A stretch of DNA of 43,741 nucleotides from an uncultured Oscillospiraceae bacterium. GTDB taxonomy: Bacteria > Bacillota > Clostridia > Oscillospirales > Oscillospiraceae. The DNA lies in assembly GCA_944386975.1 (NCBI GenBank), contig CALXDC010000020.1, positions 1 through 43,741 of the forward strand. Direction: 5' to 3'. Position 1 is the stretch's first letter; the number at the start of each line of letters is the position of its first letter. Of this stretch, positions 33,714 to 42,014 are shown piece by piece. Both the position numbers and the translations under genes were made by a program. The notes under the pieces were generated by a model. It was not told the DNA's origin. It made no database searches and worked only from the letters and a program-made list of their open reading frames with translations.

Positions 33714-34267
33714 ACGGCGATCCCCTCCTCCTCCAAGTAGCGCCGCAGGCTCTCCCGCAGGCGCAGCAGCCGCTTGGTCATGGCATTGGGGGCCATGCCC
33801 GCCTCCCCCGCCAGGTCCTTCACGCTCTCTCCGTTCCAGTAGCGGCGGATGAACACCGCCCGGTCCGCCTCCCCGCAGCCCCGGAGCCACCGGCCGATGA
33901 GGTCCGCCAGCTCCCGGGCGTCCGCTGTCCGCTGGACGGTGTCCGGGGCAGGAACGCAGTCCTCCAGCTCGCTGAGGAGCACCTCTATGCCCGCAAACCG
34001 CTTTTGGGCGTGGCGGGCGCGGTAGCGGCTGAGGGACAGATTGCGGACGATCCGGCCCAGATAGGCCCGGAGGCTGTCGGGCCGGGTGGGCGGAATGGTA
34101 TCCCAGGTCTTTCCGTAGGCGTCGCTGACGCACTCCTCGCTGTCCTGGAAGCAGCTGAGGATATTCATGGCGATGCGCAGGCAGAAGGGGCCGTACTTCC
34201 GGTCGGTCTCCGTGATGGCCTGCTCGTCCCGCCGCCAGTACAACTCAATAATCTTCAGATCTTCCAT
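33710..34267 (-). CDS. ECF-type RNA polymerase sigma factor
   Basis: 185 residues. Sigma-2 region in ALTETDRKYG-like start, KYGPFCLRIAMNILSCFQDS and ECVSDAYGKTWDTIPPTRPD; sigma-4 helix-turn-helix in FIRRYWNGESVKDLAGEAGM and APNAMTKRLLRLRESLRRYL. Typical of Clostridia ECF factors paired with large membrane anti-sigma proteins. ATG 34267 has AAAGGAG 9-10 nt upstream; an extended -10 is seen at 34330-34338. Overlaps the partner gene by 4 bp. Both sides of this two-gene operon carry hairpin arrays. Confidence 0.9.
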   Translation of the reverse strand: MEDLKIIELYWRRDEQAITETDRKYGPFCLRIAMNILSCFQDSEECVSDAYGKTWDTIPPTRPDSLRAYLGRIVRNLSLSRYRARHAQKRFAGIEVLLSELEDCVPAPDTVQRTADARELADLIGRWLRGCGEADRAVFIRRYWNGESVKDLAGEAGMAPNAMTKRLLRLRESLRRYLEEEGIAV

Positions 34268-34329
34268 GGCGCGCTTCTCCTTTCACCCTTCACTCTCTAC
34301 GACGCCAAAGGGCCGCCGGTTCTGCCACC

Positions 34330-34338
34330 AGTATAACA
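34330..34338 (-). promoter_or_regulatory. Extended -10 promoter of the second sigma operon
   Basis: Minus strand TGT-TATACT, a TGnTATAAT-type extended -10 with a weak -35. Confidence 0.6.
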
Positions 34339-34492
34339 AATTTTTCAGGAAAGGGAAGAAAAAGCCTCGCAGAGTTTGCGCTGAATGGCGCAAATCAAAT
34401 GAAATCCATTTTCTTTTGCGACCAGGTTCCCTCCTCGCGGCATAGCCGATCTTCGCGCTAAGAGCCTCGGTGCGCTCGGTTGCGCTCCGAAA

Positions 34493-34713
34493 CGCGCCTG
34501 CGGGCGCGATGTGGCCTACGCGGAAAACATGCCACCGGCATGTTTTCTGATCGCTGCGGCGGCGGAGAAAATACTTTGCAGCTCGCAAGTGTGGGAATGG
34601 TCCGCTATAAGTGGACCATTCCTGCGCGCGGCGAGCTGTGCCGCTGTCGAAAAAGTGGCCAAGGCCACTTTTTCGACAGACAGAAAGCCGCAGAGAGGTT
34701 GTCTCTGCGGCTT
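34493..34713. repeat. Array of consecutive perfect hairpins (array 2)
   Basis: Within 221 bp: CGCGCC/GGCGCG (34493-34508); an 11-bp stem (34523-34547); an 8-bp outer stem CAGCTCGC/GCGAGCTG (34579-34638) enclosing a 10-bp stem (34594-34622); a 17-bp stem (34644-34679); an 11-bp stem (34685-34713). All pairings are perfect. No coding frame. From 34714 to 34961 I see only a small CGGGGA/TCCCCG hairpin (34819-34834) before the glpK promoter. Confidence 0.85.
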
Positions 34714-34961
34714 ACTATATCACAAGAGGGATACCACGGCCTGCCAAGGGTATGACCCAAGGGGCTTTTTCTGTGGATGTTCGCGGCACTCATCTCCTTT
34801 CCTTCCGGTTAAAGCGAGCGGGGACGTCTCCCCGTTTATGTTGTGTTCCCTGTTGACACCGTCAGAATATGCCATCTTTTTGAACCGGGTGTGGACCGAA
34901 GGTAAACAAATCGTGAACATGTAGCCTGCACAAAAAAGTGGTAGCTTTTACAGGTTCCTTT

Positions 34962-34970
34962 TGGTATAAT
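34962..34970 (+). promoter_or_regulatory. Extended -10 promoter of glpK
   Basis: TGG-TATAAT at 34962-34970; the -35 match is weak. The start codon is 45 bp downstream. No catabolite (cre) site is evident. Confidence 0.7.
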
Positions 34971-35014
34971 GCTATAAAGAACCGTCCCCGCCCGGGACCC
35001 AAGGAGGAACAACT

Positions 35015-36505
35015 ATGAAGCAGTACATCATGGCATTGGACGCCGGCACCACCAGCAACCGCTGCATCCTGTTTGACCGGGAGGGCAACGTGTGCACCAT
35101 GGCCCAGAAGGAATTCCGCCAGATTTTCCCCCAGCCGGGCTGGGTGGAGCACAAGGCCCCGGAGATCTGGGCCACCCAGCTGGGCGTAGCGGTGGAGGCC
35201 ATGGGAAACTTAGGCGTCAGCGCCAAGGATATCGCCGCCATCGGCATCACCAATCAGCGCGAGACCACCATTGTCTGGGACAAAAATACCGGCGAGCCGG
35301 TGTACAACGCCATTGTCTGGCAGTGCCGCCGCACCAGTGAATACTGCGACCAGCTGAAGGATCAGGGCCTCACCGAGTGGTTCCGGGAGAAAACCGGTCT
35401 CGTCATCGACGCCTACTTCTCCGCCACCAAGCTCAAATGGATTCTCGACAACGTGGAGGGGGCCCGGGAGCGGGCGGAGCGGGGGGACCTGCTGTTCGGC
35501 ACCGTGGACACCTGGCTCATCTGGAAGCTTACCGGCGGCCGGGTCCATGTGACGGACTACTCCAATGCCTCCCGCACCATGCTCTTCAACATCCACACCC
35601 TCCAGTGGGACCAGGAAATTCTGGACAAGCTCCAAATCCCCGCCTCCATGCTGCCCACAGTGATGCCCAGCAGCTGCGTCTACGGGGAGACGGACCCGGG
35701 CCTCTTCGGCGGGGCCATCCCCATCGCCGGAGCCGCCGGCGACCAGCAGGCCGCCCTCTTCGGTCAGGCCTGCTTCGACACCGGAGACGTGAAGAACACC
35801 TACGGTACCGGCTGCTTCCTCCTCCTCAACACCGGCGACACCCCCATTCCCTCCCGCAGCGGCCTGGTGACCACCATCGCCTGGGGCCTGGGGGATAAGG
35901 TAACCTACGCGTTGGAGGGCTCCATCTTCACCGCCGGCGCCGCCATTCAGTGGCTCAGGGACGAGATGTTCCTCATCGAGTCCGCCGCCGACTCGGAGTA
36001 CCATGCCAACAAGGTGCCCGACACCAACGGCTGCTATGTGGTGCCCGCCTTCACGGGTCTTGGCGCCCCCCACTGGGACCAGTACGCCCGGGGCGTCATT
36101 GTGGGTCTCACCCGGGGGGTGAACAAAAACCACATCATCCGGGCCACCCTGGAGTCCATCGCCTACCAGGTCAACGACGTTTTGAAGGCCATGTGGGTGG
36201 ACAGCTCCATCCCCCTCAACAGCCTTCGGGCCGACGGCGGCGCCGCCGCCAACAACCTCCTCCTCCAGATCCAGGCGGACATCATCCAGGTGCCCATCAA
36301 CCGCCCCCGCTCTGTGGAGAGCACCGCCACCGGTGCGGCCTATCTGGCGGGTCTCGCCGTGGGCTTCTGGAAGGACCAGGAGGAGCTGCGGGAGCGGTGG
36401 GGCATCGACCGCACCTTCATGCCCCAGATCTCCAAGGAGGAGCGGGACAAGATGGTCCAGGGCTGGAACCGGGCGGTGATCCGCTCCTTTGACTGGGCCC
36501 GGTAA
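35015..36505 (+). CDS. glpK: Glycerol kinase
   Basis: 496 residues, family norm. It phosphorylates glycerol with ATP in the cytoplasm. Signatures of FGGY kinases: [16 protein letters not shown] at the N-terminus, [15 protein letters not shown], the substrate loop around [23 protein letters not shown], and the C-terminal [22 protein letters not shown] 35015 has AAGGAGGAAC upstream. It stands alone with its own promoter and terminator; no glpF or glpD neighbour is in the window. The His that HPr phosphorylates in many Firmicutes enzymes cannot be placed with certainty here. Confidence 0.97.
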   Translation: MKQYIMALDAGTTSNRCILFDREGNVCTMAQKEFRQIFPQPGWVEHKAPEIWATQLGVAVEAMGNLGVSAKDIAAIGITNQRETTIVWDKNTGEPVYNAIVWQCRRTSEYCDQLKDQGLTEWFREKTGLVIDAYFSATKLKWILDNVEGARERAERGDLLFGTVDTWLIWKLTGGRVHVTDYSNASRTMLFNIHTLQWDQEILDKLQIPASMLPTVMPSSCVYGETDPGLFGGAIPIAGAAGDQQAALFGQACFDTGDVKNTYGTGCFLLLNTGDTPIPSRSGLVTTIAWGLGDKVTYALEGSIFTAGAAIQWLRDEMFLIESAADSEYHANKVPDTNGCYVVPAFTGLGAPHWDQYARGVIVGLTRGVNKNHIIRATLESIAYQVNDVLKAMWVDSSIPLNSLRADGGAAANNLLLQIQADIIQVPINRPRSVESTATGAAYLAGLAVGFWKDQEELRERWGIDRTFMPQISKEERDKMVQGWNRAVIRSFDWAR

Positions 36506-36524
36506 CCCCCTGCCTTGACAACTG

Positions 36525-36556
36525 GTTCCCGAAGCCTGCGGCTTCGGGAACTTTTT
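36525..36556 (+). terminator. Terminator of glpK
   Basis: Perfect 12-bp stem GTTCCCGAAGCC (36525-36536) with 36540-36551, loop TGC, then T5. Confidence 0.95.
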
Positions 36557-36561
36557 CGTCC

Positions 36562-36596
36562 AAAAAGCGGCCCGCCGGGTAGGAAACCGGCGGGCC
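36562..36596 (-). terminator. Terminator of the DUF3793-flavodoxin operon
   Basis: Minus strand GGCCCGCCGG/CCGGCGGGCC stem (36569-36578 with 36587-36596) followed by GCTTTTT. Confidence 0.9.
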
Positions 36597-36651
36597 AGGG
36601 AGGATGTATCTACGCCGTTTGCGCGCACAAGTCAAACGGGAGATCGCAAGC

Positions 36652-37083
36652 TTATTGGGCGGCAAAGCCGCTGCCGAAGGCCCTGCACCGGGCGAGGCCG
36701 TCGTCGTCGGGGGCGTCGTTGATCATCAGCCCCTCCCCGCGGTAGAGGTCCGCCCCGGCCTTGGCCGTCCGGTCCTGCCAATCCCGCATCCACTGGCCGT
36801 CGCCCCAGCCGTAGGAGCCGAAAAGGGCCACCTTTTTCCCGGAGAGCTTCCCCTCCAGGGCGGTGAAGAAGGGCTCGAACTCGCTCTCCTCCAGCACCTC
36901 GTCCCCCATGGCGGGGCATCCCAGAGCAAGAAGATCACAGTCCGACGCTTCGTCGGGGGTGATGTCCGACACGGTGCACAGCCGCACCTCCGCCCCGGCC
37001 TCGCGGCCTCCCTGAGCGATGGCGGCGGCCATGGCCTCCGTGTTTCCGCTGGCGGACCAATAAATTACATACATCTGGCGCAT
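36652..37083 (-). CDS. Flavodoxin
   Basis: 143 residues. FMN phosphate loop WSASGNTEAMA near the N-terminus, then LLALGCPAMGDEVLE and ALFGSYGWGDGQWMRDW, the two loops that stack on the flavin. It carries electrons in place of ferredoxin, usually when iron is scarce. ATG 37083 has GGAGG 7 nt upstream. It follows the DUF3793 gene by 19 bp, and both are behind a pair of inverted-repeat boxes that look like metal-regulator sites, which fits an iron-limitation role (inference). Confidence 0.93.
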   Translation of the reverse strand: MRQMYVIYWSASGNTEAMAAAIAQGGREAGAEVRLCTVSDITPDEASDCDLLALGCPAMGDEVLEESEFEPFFTALEGKLSGKKVALFGSYGWGDGQWMRDWQDRTAKAGADLYRGEGLMINDAPDDDGLARCRAFGSGFAAQ

Positions 37084-37102
37084 CGTATACCTCCAAAAAA
37101 TT

Positions 37103-37678
37103 TCAATGGGTCTCTTCCTCCTGCCCCTTTACCGGATGAAACATCTCCAGCAGGGGACACACGGCAAGACGGCGGCACAGGGCGTCCCGGCAGTGGTCGT
37201 AGCGCTGGAACCGGCGGCAGGCCGCCTCCCGGTCACCATAGACCTTCCACCGGCCCGAGAGCTTGTAGTTTTGTCCCCGGTGGCGGCAGAAGCCCTCCAC
37301 GTCCTCCGGGGGATACCCCAGGAACAGGCCGATCTCATGGGGGAACGTCTCCCCCTCCAGCCGCTCCACCAGCCGCTCCAGCAGCGCCTCCGCCCCGCCC
37401 TCGGAAGGATATCCCGCCTGCTCCAGCAGGGCCCGCACCCGTGGACAGTCGAGACACCGCTCCAGGCAGGCGGGGCGGTACACCAGCAGCAGCGTCCGCT
37501 GCGCTCCCCGGCGCAGCGCCCGCAGCCGAATCCCCCGCCGGGCCAGATCACCGGCGTACCGCTCCACCTCCCCGCAGGCGGCGTTGGGCCAGGTGAACAG
37601 GTCCGCCGCCTTGATGCCCGCAAGGGAAGGGGCACAGTGGTAGGCCAGCGCCCCTTCAAAGGTTCTCGGATGGTCCAT
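37103..37678 (-). CDS. DUF3793 family protein
   Basis: 191 residues. Family hallmarks: HCAPSLAGIKAADLFTW near the N-terminus, the central PHEIGLFLGYPPEDVEGFC, and the C-terminal GRWKVYGDREAACRRFQRYDHC. Many cysteines (about ten), which may bind metal or haem. The molecular role is unknown, but in Clostridia the gene is commonly next to flavodoxin or iron-uptake genes. Here it is first in an operon with a flavodoxin. ATG 37678; GGAGGCAGCGGAGAG precedes it. Confidence 0.9.
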   Translation of the reverse strand: MDHPRTFEGALAYHCAPSLAGIKAADLFTWPNAACGEVERYAGDLARRGIRLRALRRGAQRTLLLVYRPACLERCLDCPRVRALLEQAGYPSEGGAEALLERLVERLEGETFPHEIGLFLGYPPEDVEGFCRHRGQNYKLSGRWKVYGDREAACRRFQRYDHCRDALCRRLAVCPLLEMFHPVKGQEEETH

Positions 37679-37701
37679 CTCTCCGCTGCCTCCCCTCTTC
37701 T

Positions 37702-37717
37702 GTTAGTTTTAGCTAAC
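37702..37717. promoter_or_regulatory. Inverted-repeat operator box, proximal
   Basis: GTTAG-N6-CTAAC. Lies 24 bp upstream of the DUF3793 start. Same architecture as the box at 37761-37776. Confidence 0.7.
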
Positions 37718-37760
37718 TTCTCCGTCTGAAAAATGCGGGGCCTTGTCCCGCCGCGTTTGT

Positions 37761-37776
37761 GTTAGTATCAACTAAC
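37761..37776. promoter_or_regulatory. Inverted-repeat operator box, distal
   Basis: GTTAG-N6-CTAAC again; on the minus strand the two boxes agree at 13 of 16 positions. Half-sites resemble those of DtxR/IdeR-type iron repressors, though spacing differs, so the binder is uncertain. Confidence 0.7.
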
Positions 37777-37848
37777 TGCAAAAAGTGTACCACAACGCAA
37801 CCCTGCTGTCAACCGCTTTTTTGCCCCTTCTCTGGGAAGATTTACAGC

Positions 37849-37878
37849 TTGCCCCTCCCCCCCATCCTCCTGTATACT
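37849..37878 (+). promoter_or_regulatory. Promoter of the cell-wall hydrolase gene
   Basis: TTGCCC (37849-37854), 18-bp spacer, TATACT (37873-37878). Confidence 0.6.
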
Positions 37879-37912
37879 CGTAGCCGTATCACGAGAGAAA
37901 GGAGGAACGAGT

Positions 37913-38707
37913 ATGAAACCCAAGCTATTGACCTGCCTGCTGGCCCTTCTGGTGATCTTTCTGGCCTCCGGACGGGCCGGCGCCATGGCGTTGGAGGTGG
38001 ATGGCCAGGTGGTCAGCACCGCCGTCCAGGTGAAGGACGGGGTATCCTACGCCCCTCTGCGGCAGGTGCTGGCAGGCCTGGGGGACTGGGAGATCACCTG
38101 GGACAACAGCATCCGTACCGCCAAGGCCAAGGGAGAGCTGTTCACTCTGGCCTTCCCGGTTGGGAGCAAGACTGCCCTGGTGGACGGCTACGCCTTCGAT
38201 CTGGGGGCGCCCATTTACCTTTTCAACCACACCACCTATGTACCGGTGCGGGCGGCGGCCAACCTGGCTGGGGCCGAGGCCGTCTGGAACGGGCGGAACA
38301 AGCCTATTACCCTGGTCCCCCGGACTACATACCGCAGCCACTCCCAGGAGGATTTCTACTGGCTCAGCCGCATCATCAGCGCTGAGAGCCAGGGGGAGTC
38401 TCTGCTGGGCCAGCTGGCGGTGGGCCACGTGGTGCTCAACCGGGTGGAGGACGCCCAGTTCCCCTCCACCATCAAGGAGGTCATCTTCGACACCCAGTAC
38501 GCCGTGCAGTTTGAGCCGGTGGCCAACGGCTCCGTCTACTGGGAGCCCACGGCCCGGAGCATCCTAGCGGCCAAAATGGTGCTCAACGGCACCCGGGTGG
38601 TGGACCGGTGCATGTACTTCTACGCCCCGGCTCTGTCCGAGGGAACCTGGATCAACCAGAACCGGACCTACTACACCACCATCGGCTGCCACAAGTTCTA
38701 CTTGTAA
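37913..38707 (+). CDS. Secreted cell-wall hydrolase (SleB-type) with copper amine oxidase-like N-terminal domain
   Basis: 264 residues. A Sec signal peptide (KPKLLTCLLALLVIFLASG, cleavage near Ala24) precedes a Cu_amine_oxidN1-like domain (~27-135; EVDGQVVSTAVQVKDGVSYAPLR and YVPVRAAANLAGAEAVW as its two repeats), a probable wall-binding module. Residues ~148-264 are Hydrolase_2 (SleB): WLSRIISAESQGESLLGQLA with catalytic Glu158, VGHVVLNRVEDAQFP, and the C-terminal FYAP...NRTYYTTIGCHKFY. SleB proteins are lytic transglycosylases acting on spore cortex or wall. ATG with AAAGGAGG upstream. Role in germination versus growth cannot be told. Confidence 0.93.
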   Translation: MKPKLLTCLLALLVIFLASGRAGAMALEVDGQVVSTAVQVKDGVSYAPLRQVLAGLGDWEITWDNSIRTAKAKGELFTLAFPVGSKTALVDGYAFDLGAPIYLFNHTTYVPVRAAANLAGAEAVWNGRNKPITLVPRTTYRSHSQEDFYWLSRIISAESQGESLLGQLAVGHVVLNRVEDAQFPSTIKEVIFDTQYAVQFEPVANGSVYWEPTARSILAAKMVLNGTRVVDRCMYFYAPALSEGTWINQNRTYYTTIGCHKFYL

Positions 38708-38730
38708 AAAGAGCGTGAGGGCGGTACAAT
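38702..38730 (+). promoter_or_regulatory. Promoter of the TIGR04255 gene
   Basis: TTGTAA (38702-38707, including the upstream stop codon), 17-bp spacer, TACAAT (38725-38730). Confidence 0.65.
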
Positions 38731-38761
38731 GGGGGCAAATGTATCCGCAGGAGGTATCGCT

Positions 38762-39553
38762 ATGCTGCTCTCCCAACAGCCCCGCACCCATTTCAACCGT
38801 CCCCAGCTGCGGGAGGTGATCTGTCAGCTCCGCTTTCCCGCCATTCTGACCATCGACACCCAGGAGCCCGCCGCCTTTCAGGAGGCCATCCGCCGGGAGT
38901 TTCCCCGGTATGCCCGCAAGCAGGACCGTGTGGCCCCCAAGGTAACTCTGGTGAACGGCGCGCCCCAGGTGGAGAACCAACCCTCGGTGACCAACCACAC
39001 CTTCGTATCCCAGGACAACAAGTGGAAGCTGAATCTGACCCGGGAGTTCATCTCTCTGTCCACCCTGGCCTATGGCGGGTGGGAGGAATTCGCCCACCGG
39101 CTGGATCTGCCTCTGGCCCAGTTCATCCGCACCTACAACCCCGCTTTTTTCCAGCGGCTGGGGCTGCGGTATGTGAACCTGTTTTCCAGAAGGGACCTGG
39201 GGCTGGAGGAGGAACCCTGGAGCGAGCTGTTCACCGACCCCTATCTGGGCATTCTCTCCCAGGAGGACGTGCGGGAGGAGGCCACCGTCAAGTGCAGCGT
39301 GGATTTTGACACCGCACTGGACGGCAGCTGCCGGGCGAGAGTCCACGCCGGTCCCGGACTCATCAAAGCCAATACGCCCAACGTCCCCCAGGACAAGGAG
39401 GTCAAGTTCGTTTTGGACCTGGATCTCTTCATGGGCGGCGAGCTGGCCCCGGCCTACGCCGCCGGAGCCCTGGAGACCCTCCATGCCCATTCCACGGAGC
39501 TGTTTTTAGGGGCCCTCACCGACAAGTTATACCGGGCCATGGAGCCCCGGTAA
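38762..39553 (+). CDS. TIGR04255 family protein
   Basis: 263 residues, soluble, no signal peptide. The N-terminal LREVICQLRFPAILTI block, the centre SQDNKWKLNLTREFISLSTLAYGGWEEF, and RTYNPAFFQRLGLRYVNLF match the sporadically distributed TIGR04255 family, whose function is unknown; some members occur near toxin or defence genes, but nothing here suggests that. The start ATG 38762 has GGAGG 7-8 nt upstream; an earlier ATG at 38729 lies in the promoter. Single gene with a perfect bidirectional terminator. Confidence 0.85.
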   Translation: MLLSQQPRTHFNRPQLREVICQLRFPAILTIDTQEPAAFQEAIRREFPRYARKQDRVAPKVTLVNGAPQVENQPSVTNHTFVSQDNKWKLNLTREFISLSTLAYGGWEEFAHRLDLPLAQFIRTYNPAFFQRLGLRYVNLFSRRDLGLEEEPWSELFTDPYLGILSQEDVREEATVKCSVDFDTALDGSCRARVHAGPGLIKANTPNVPQDKEVKFVLDLDLFMGGELAPAYAAGALETLHAHSTELFLGALTDKLYRAMEPR

Positions 39554-39564
39554 TCCCCTGAATC

Positions 39565-39599
39565 AAAAAAAGATCCCTCCTGAGGAGGGATCTTTTTTT
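39565..39599. terminator. Perfect bidirectional terminator
   Basis: A7-GATCCCTCC (39565-39580) pairs exactly with 39584-39599, ending in T7. Serves the TIGR04255 gene (+) and the DegV gene (-). Confidence 0.97.
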
Positions 39600-39605
39600 G
39601 CGTTG

Positions 39606-40451
39606 TCACAGGGCGGCCACGTAAGCCATGCCGAAGGCCCCGGGCCCCACGTGGGTGCCGATGGTGGCGCCGATGCGGCAATCGTGGAGACGGCTGGGCA
39701 GGGTGTTCTGCTGGCGCAGCAGGGGGATCAGCTCCTCCTTCTTCTCCACGTCGCTGGTGTAGAGGAAATAGGAGGGGAAGGCGTCGTCCACGGGGTTGTT
39801 GGCGATGAGCTTCAAAAAGCTCTTGGTGGCGGCCCCCATGCCGAAGGCCTTGGAGGCCACGGTCACCCTGCCGTCCTTCACGGCGATGATGGGCTTGAGC
39901 CGGGACACGGTGCCGATGGCCGCCTGGGCGGCGGAGAGACGGCCCCCCTTCCGGAGATACTCCAGCGTATCCACCACGGCGTAAATCCGGATACGGTCCT
40001 TCAGCCGGTTCACCTCGTCGGCGATGCTGCCGGCGTCCAGGCCGCTGTCCCGCAGCTTGCAGGCGTAGTTGATGAGAATCTGCATGCCCGCAGTGGCGGT
40101 GATGGAATCCACCAGGAAAACCTGGTCATAGCCGCACATCTGCTTGGCAATGAAGGCGCTCTGGAAGGTGCCGCTGAGGGTGCCGGACAGCAGGATGCAC
40201 ACCACGCTGTCTCCGGCGTCCCGGGCGGCCTCAAACTCCTGGAGGAAGACCTCCGGAGAGGGCTGGGAGGTGGTGGGGTGGTACTCCCCGGCGGTGAGGA
40301 GCTTGTAGAAGAGATCGTGGCTCAGGTTCTTGCCGTCGTAGTAGGAGGCAGGGCCGAAGTGGACGCTGATGGGGATGGTGGTCACCCGGCGGATCTGGGC
40401 CTTCTCGGCGGGCATGTCGGACGCGGAGTCGGTGATGATGCGCACAGCCAT
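39606..40451 (-). CDS. DegV family fatty-acid-binding protein
   Basis: 281 residues. N-terminal RIITDSASDMPAE, the lipid-contact loop LLSGTLSGTFQSAFIA, and the C-terminal IGTHVGPGAFGMAYV are the DegV signature. In Firmicutes these proteins (FakB type) hold fatty acids for phosphorylation by FakA, feeding exogenous fatty acids into phospholipid. No fakA gene is in the window. ATG 40451 has GGAGG 9 nt upstream; the longer open frame to 41033 crosses the promoter and is rejected. Single gene. Confidence 0.94.
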   Translation of the reverse strand: MAVRIITDSASDMPAEKAQIRRVTTIPISVHFGPASYYDGKNLSHDLFYKLLTAGEYHPTTSQPSPEVFLQEFEAARDAGDSVVCILLSGTLSGTFQSAFIAKQMCGYDQVFLVDSITATAGMQILINYACKLRDSGLDAGSIADEVNRLKDRIRIYAVVDTLEYLRKGGRLSAAQAAIGTVSRLKPIIAVKDGRVTVASKAFGMGAATKSFLKLIANNPVDDAFPSYFLYTSDVEKKEELIPLLRQQNTLPSRLHDCRIGATIGTHVGPGAFGMAYVAAL

Positions 40452-40548
40452 GGTACGGTACCTCCATAAAAAGTCTGGGGGGAACCCCCGATTACATGGA
40501 AAAGGAGCGGCGAGGGTCCCCGGCGCTCCTGCGGTTGTTTCCAAGGTG

Positions 40549-40577
40549 ACTATAGACGGGGCCGGAGAAAAAGTCAA
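40549..40577 (-). promoter_or_regulatory. Promoter of the DegV gene
   Basis: Minus strand TTGACT (40572-40577), 17-bp spacer, TATAGT (40549-40554). Confidence 0.8.
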
Positions 40578-40677
40578 GAATAACTTTGAATTTTTTCCAT
40601 TTTTCAGAGAAAACACGGAACAAAATCCCAAAATCTTCGTCTCATTGTATAGAATGGCGGAAGGAGCCCCGGGACGG

Positions 40678-40707
40678 TTGACGGCGCCGCCGCCGGAATG
40701 GTATGAT
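40678..40707 (+). promoter_or_regulatory. Promoter of the lipoprotein pair
   Basis: TTGACG (40678-40683), 18-bp spacer, TATGAT (40702-40707) with a TGG extension just before the -10. Confidence 0.8.
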
Positions 40708-40734
40708 GCGGATAGGAAAAAGGAGGGACCCGCC

Positions 40735-41970
40735 ATGAAACGCCGCGGACTGTTGCTGCTGTTTGCCCTGGCGCTGTGCCTGTGCGCCTGCGCCTCCAGG
40801 GAGGAGCAGGAGAACGCCCCGGAGGAGAACGCCGCGGAGCGCCTGGAAACCTCCGCAGAGGCCCCGGTGAACCCCTTGGAGGACATGGAGGACCCGGCGG
40901 AAGAACCCCCGGAGGAGAATCCGGAACGTCTCACAGAGGCTCCGGAGCACTCTTCGGAGCCCTCGGAGAACACCGTGCAGGCCCCCGGGGAGGATGGAGA
41001 GGACCTGGGGACTCTGCTCCAGCCCAACGACAAGGAGCCCTTTACCTTTTATCCCTTTACCCTGGACGGAGAGGAGAGGGAGATCTGGTCGGAGGAGACC
41101 ACGGCATGGCTGCTGGAGCGGCTGGGGCCGGTGGAGGAGGAGATCTCCATTCCGGAGTACGACGGCATGGAATTGTACAAGGTCTACCGCCTGGCGGGGG
41201 GCAGCGAGATGTGGTGCACCACCGACAGCGCGAACCGGACCACGCCGGAGGTAACGACACAGCTGTGCGTGGCCACCGACGCCGTGGCGGTCTGCGGCAT
41301 CCGGGTGGGAGACCCCTGGACAAAGGTGGCGGCGTCCTACCGGATCAACGAGCCCCGGCGGACGGAGGATTCCTGGGGCGCGGAGGGTTGGCTTCTCTAC
41401 GGGGAGATCGGGCACATGAAGACCTACGGGTTTCTGGCCCTCGATGAGGAGGGACGGCCCGCCTATCTATTCTATGGGAATGAACGCTCTCTCTGGTTCG
41501 CCCTGGACAAGGACGGGGCGGTGAAGGAGATCTGGTACAACGACGGCGGCGGTCTGGGCGGGCACTATGAGGCGCCGGAGACCCTCTATCCCTATGACGG
41601 CATTGCCGGCGGAGGGGCGCTCTCCTGCCGCGGGTGGCTGCAAAGCGACGTGCGCAGGCCCCTGTCCGCCGACTATATCACTCTGGACGGCGCTGTGGTC
41701 ACCGTCTCCTACCGGATGCTGCCCACGGAGTCGGCGGACCGGTTCGCCGCGGACCGGGCGGCGGAGATGCAGGACGCCGTCGTCCTCCTCCTGGGCTTCC
41801 CGGAGGCGGAAACGGTGCGGTTCGTCTATTGGGACCCCCTCCATGACGACCGCTTCTCCGAGACGGCCATCACCCGGGACATGGCCGAGGAGGCCCTGAA
41901 GGCCCCCATCGCCGTCCCCGCGGACGGGGACTGGAGCGCCTTTGACCGGCAGCTGCGCGCGGCCGGCTGA
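40735..41970 (+). CDS. Lipoprotein of unknown function, paralogue 1
   Basis: 411 residues. Signal peptide with lipobox LCAC (acylated Cys19), then a ~70-residue Glu/Pro-rich linker likely to span the wall. From residue ~91 (LGTLLQPNDKEPF) comes a module ending near residue 268, with the marker CGIRVGDPWTKVAASY and later GWLLYGEIGHMKTYGF. A second, different region (~300-395; SADYITLDGAVVTVSY, AEMQDAVVLLLGFPEAETVR) vaguely recalls DUF4825 but I am not sure. ATG 40735 has AAGGAGG 9 nt upstream. The downstream gene is a clear paralogue with the same signal peptide and ribosome site. No enzyme motif; a surface or sensor role is only a guess. Confidence 0.8.
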   Translation: MKRRGLLLLFALALCLCACASREEQENAPEENAAERLETSAEAPVNPLEDMEDPAEEPPEENPERLTEAPEHSSEPSENTVQAPGEDGEDLGTLLQPNDKEPFTFYPFTLDGEEREIWSEETTAWLLERLGPVEEEISIPEYDGMELYKVYRLAGGSEMWCTTDSANRTTPEVTTQLCVATDAVAVCGIRVGDPWTKVAASYRINEPRRTEDSWGAEGWLLYGEIGHMKTYGFLALDEEGRPAYLFYGNERSLWFALDKDGAVKEIWYNDGGGLGGHYEAPETLYPYDGIAGGGALSCRGWLQSDVRRPLSADYITLDGAVVTVSYRMLPTESADRFAADRAAEMQDAVVLLLGFPEAETVRFVYWDPLHDDRFSETAITRDMAEEALKAPIAVPADGDWSAFDRQLRAAG

Positions 41971-42014
41971 GGGCGGCGATCCCCGTGACACAGACAGAAA
42001 AGGAGGACCCAGCC

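Noticed and set aside
40452-41033. N-terminal extension of the DegV gene
   Set aside because: Crosses the DegV promoter and lies antisense to lipoprotein 1; the family start with a ribosome site is at 40451.
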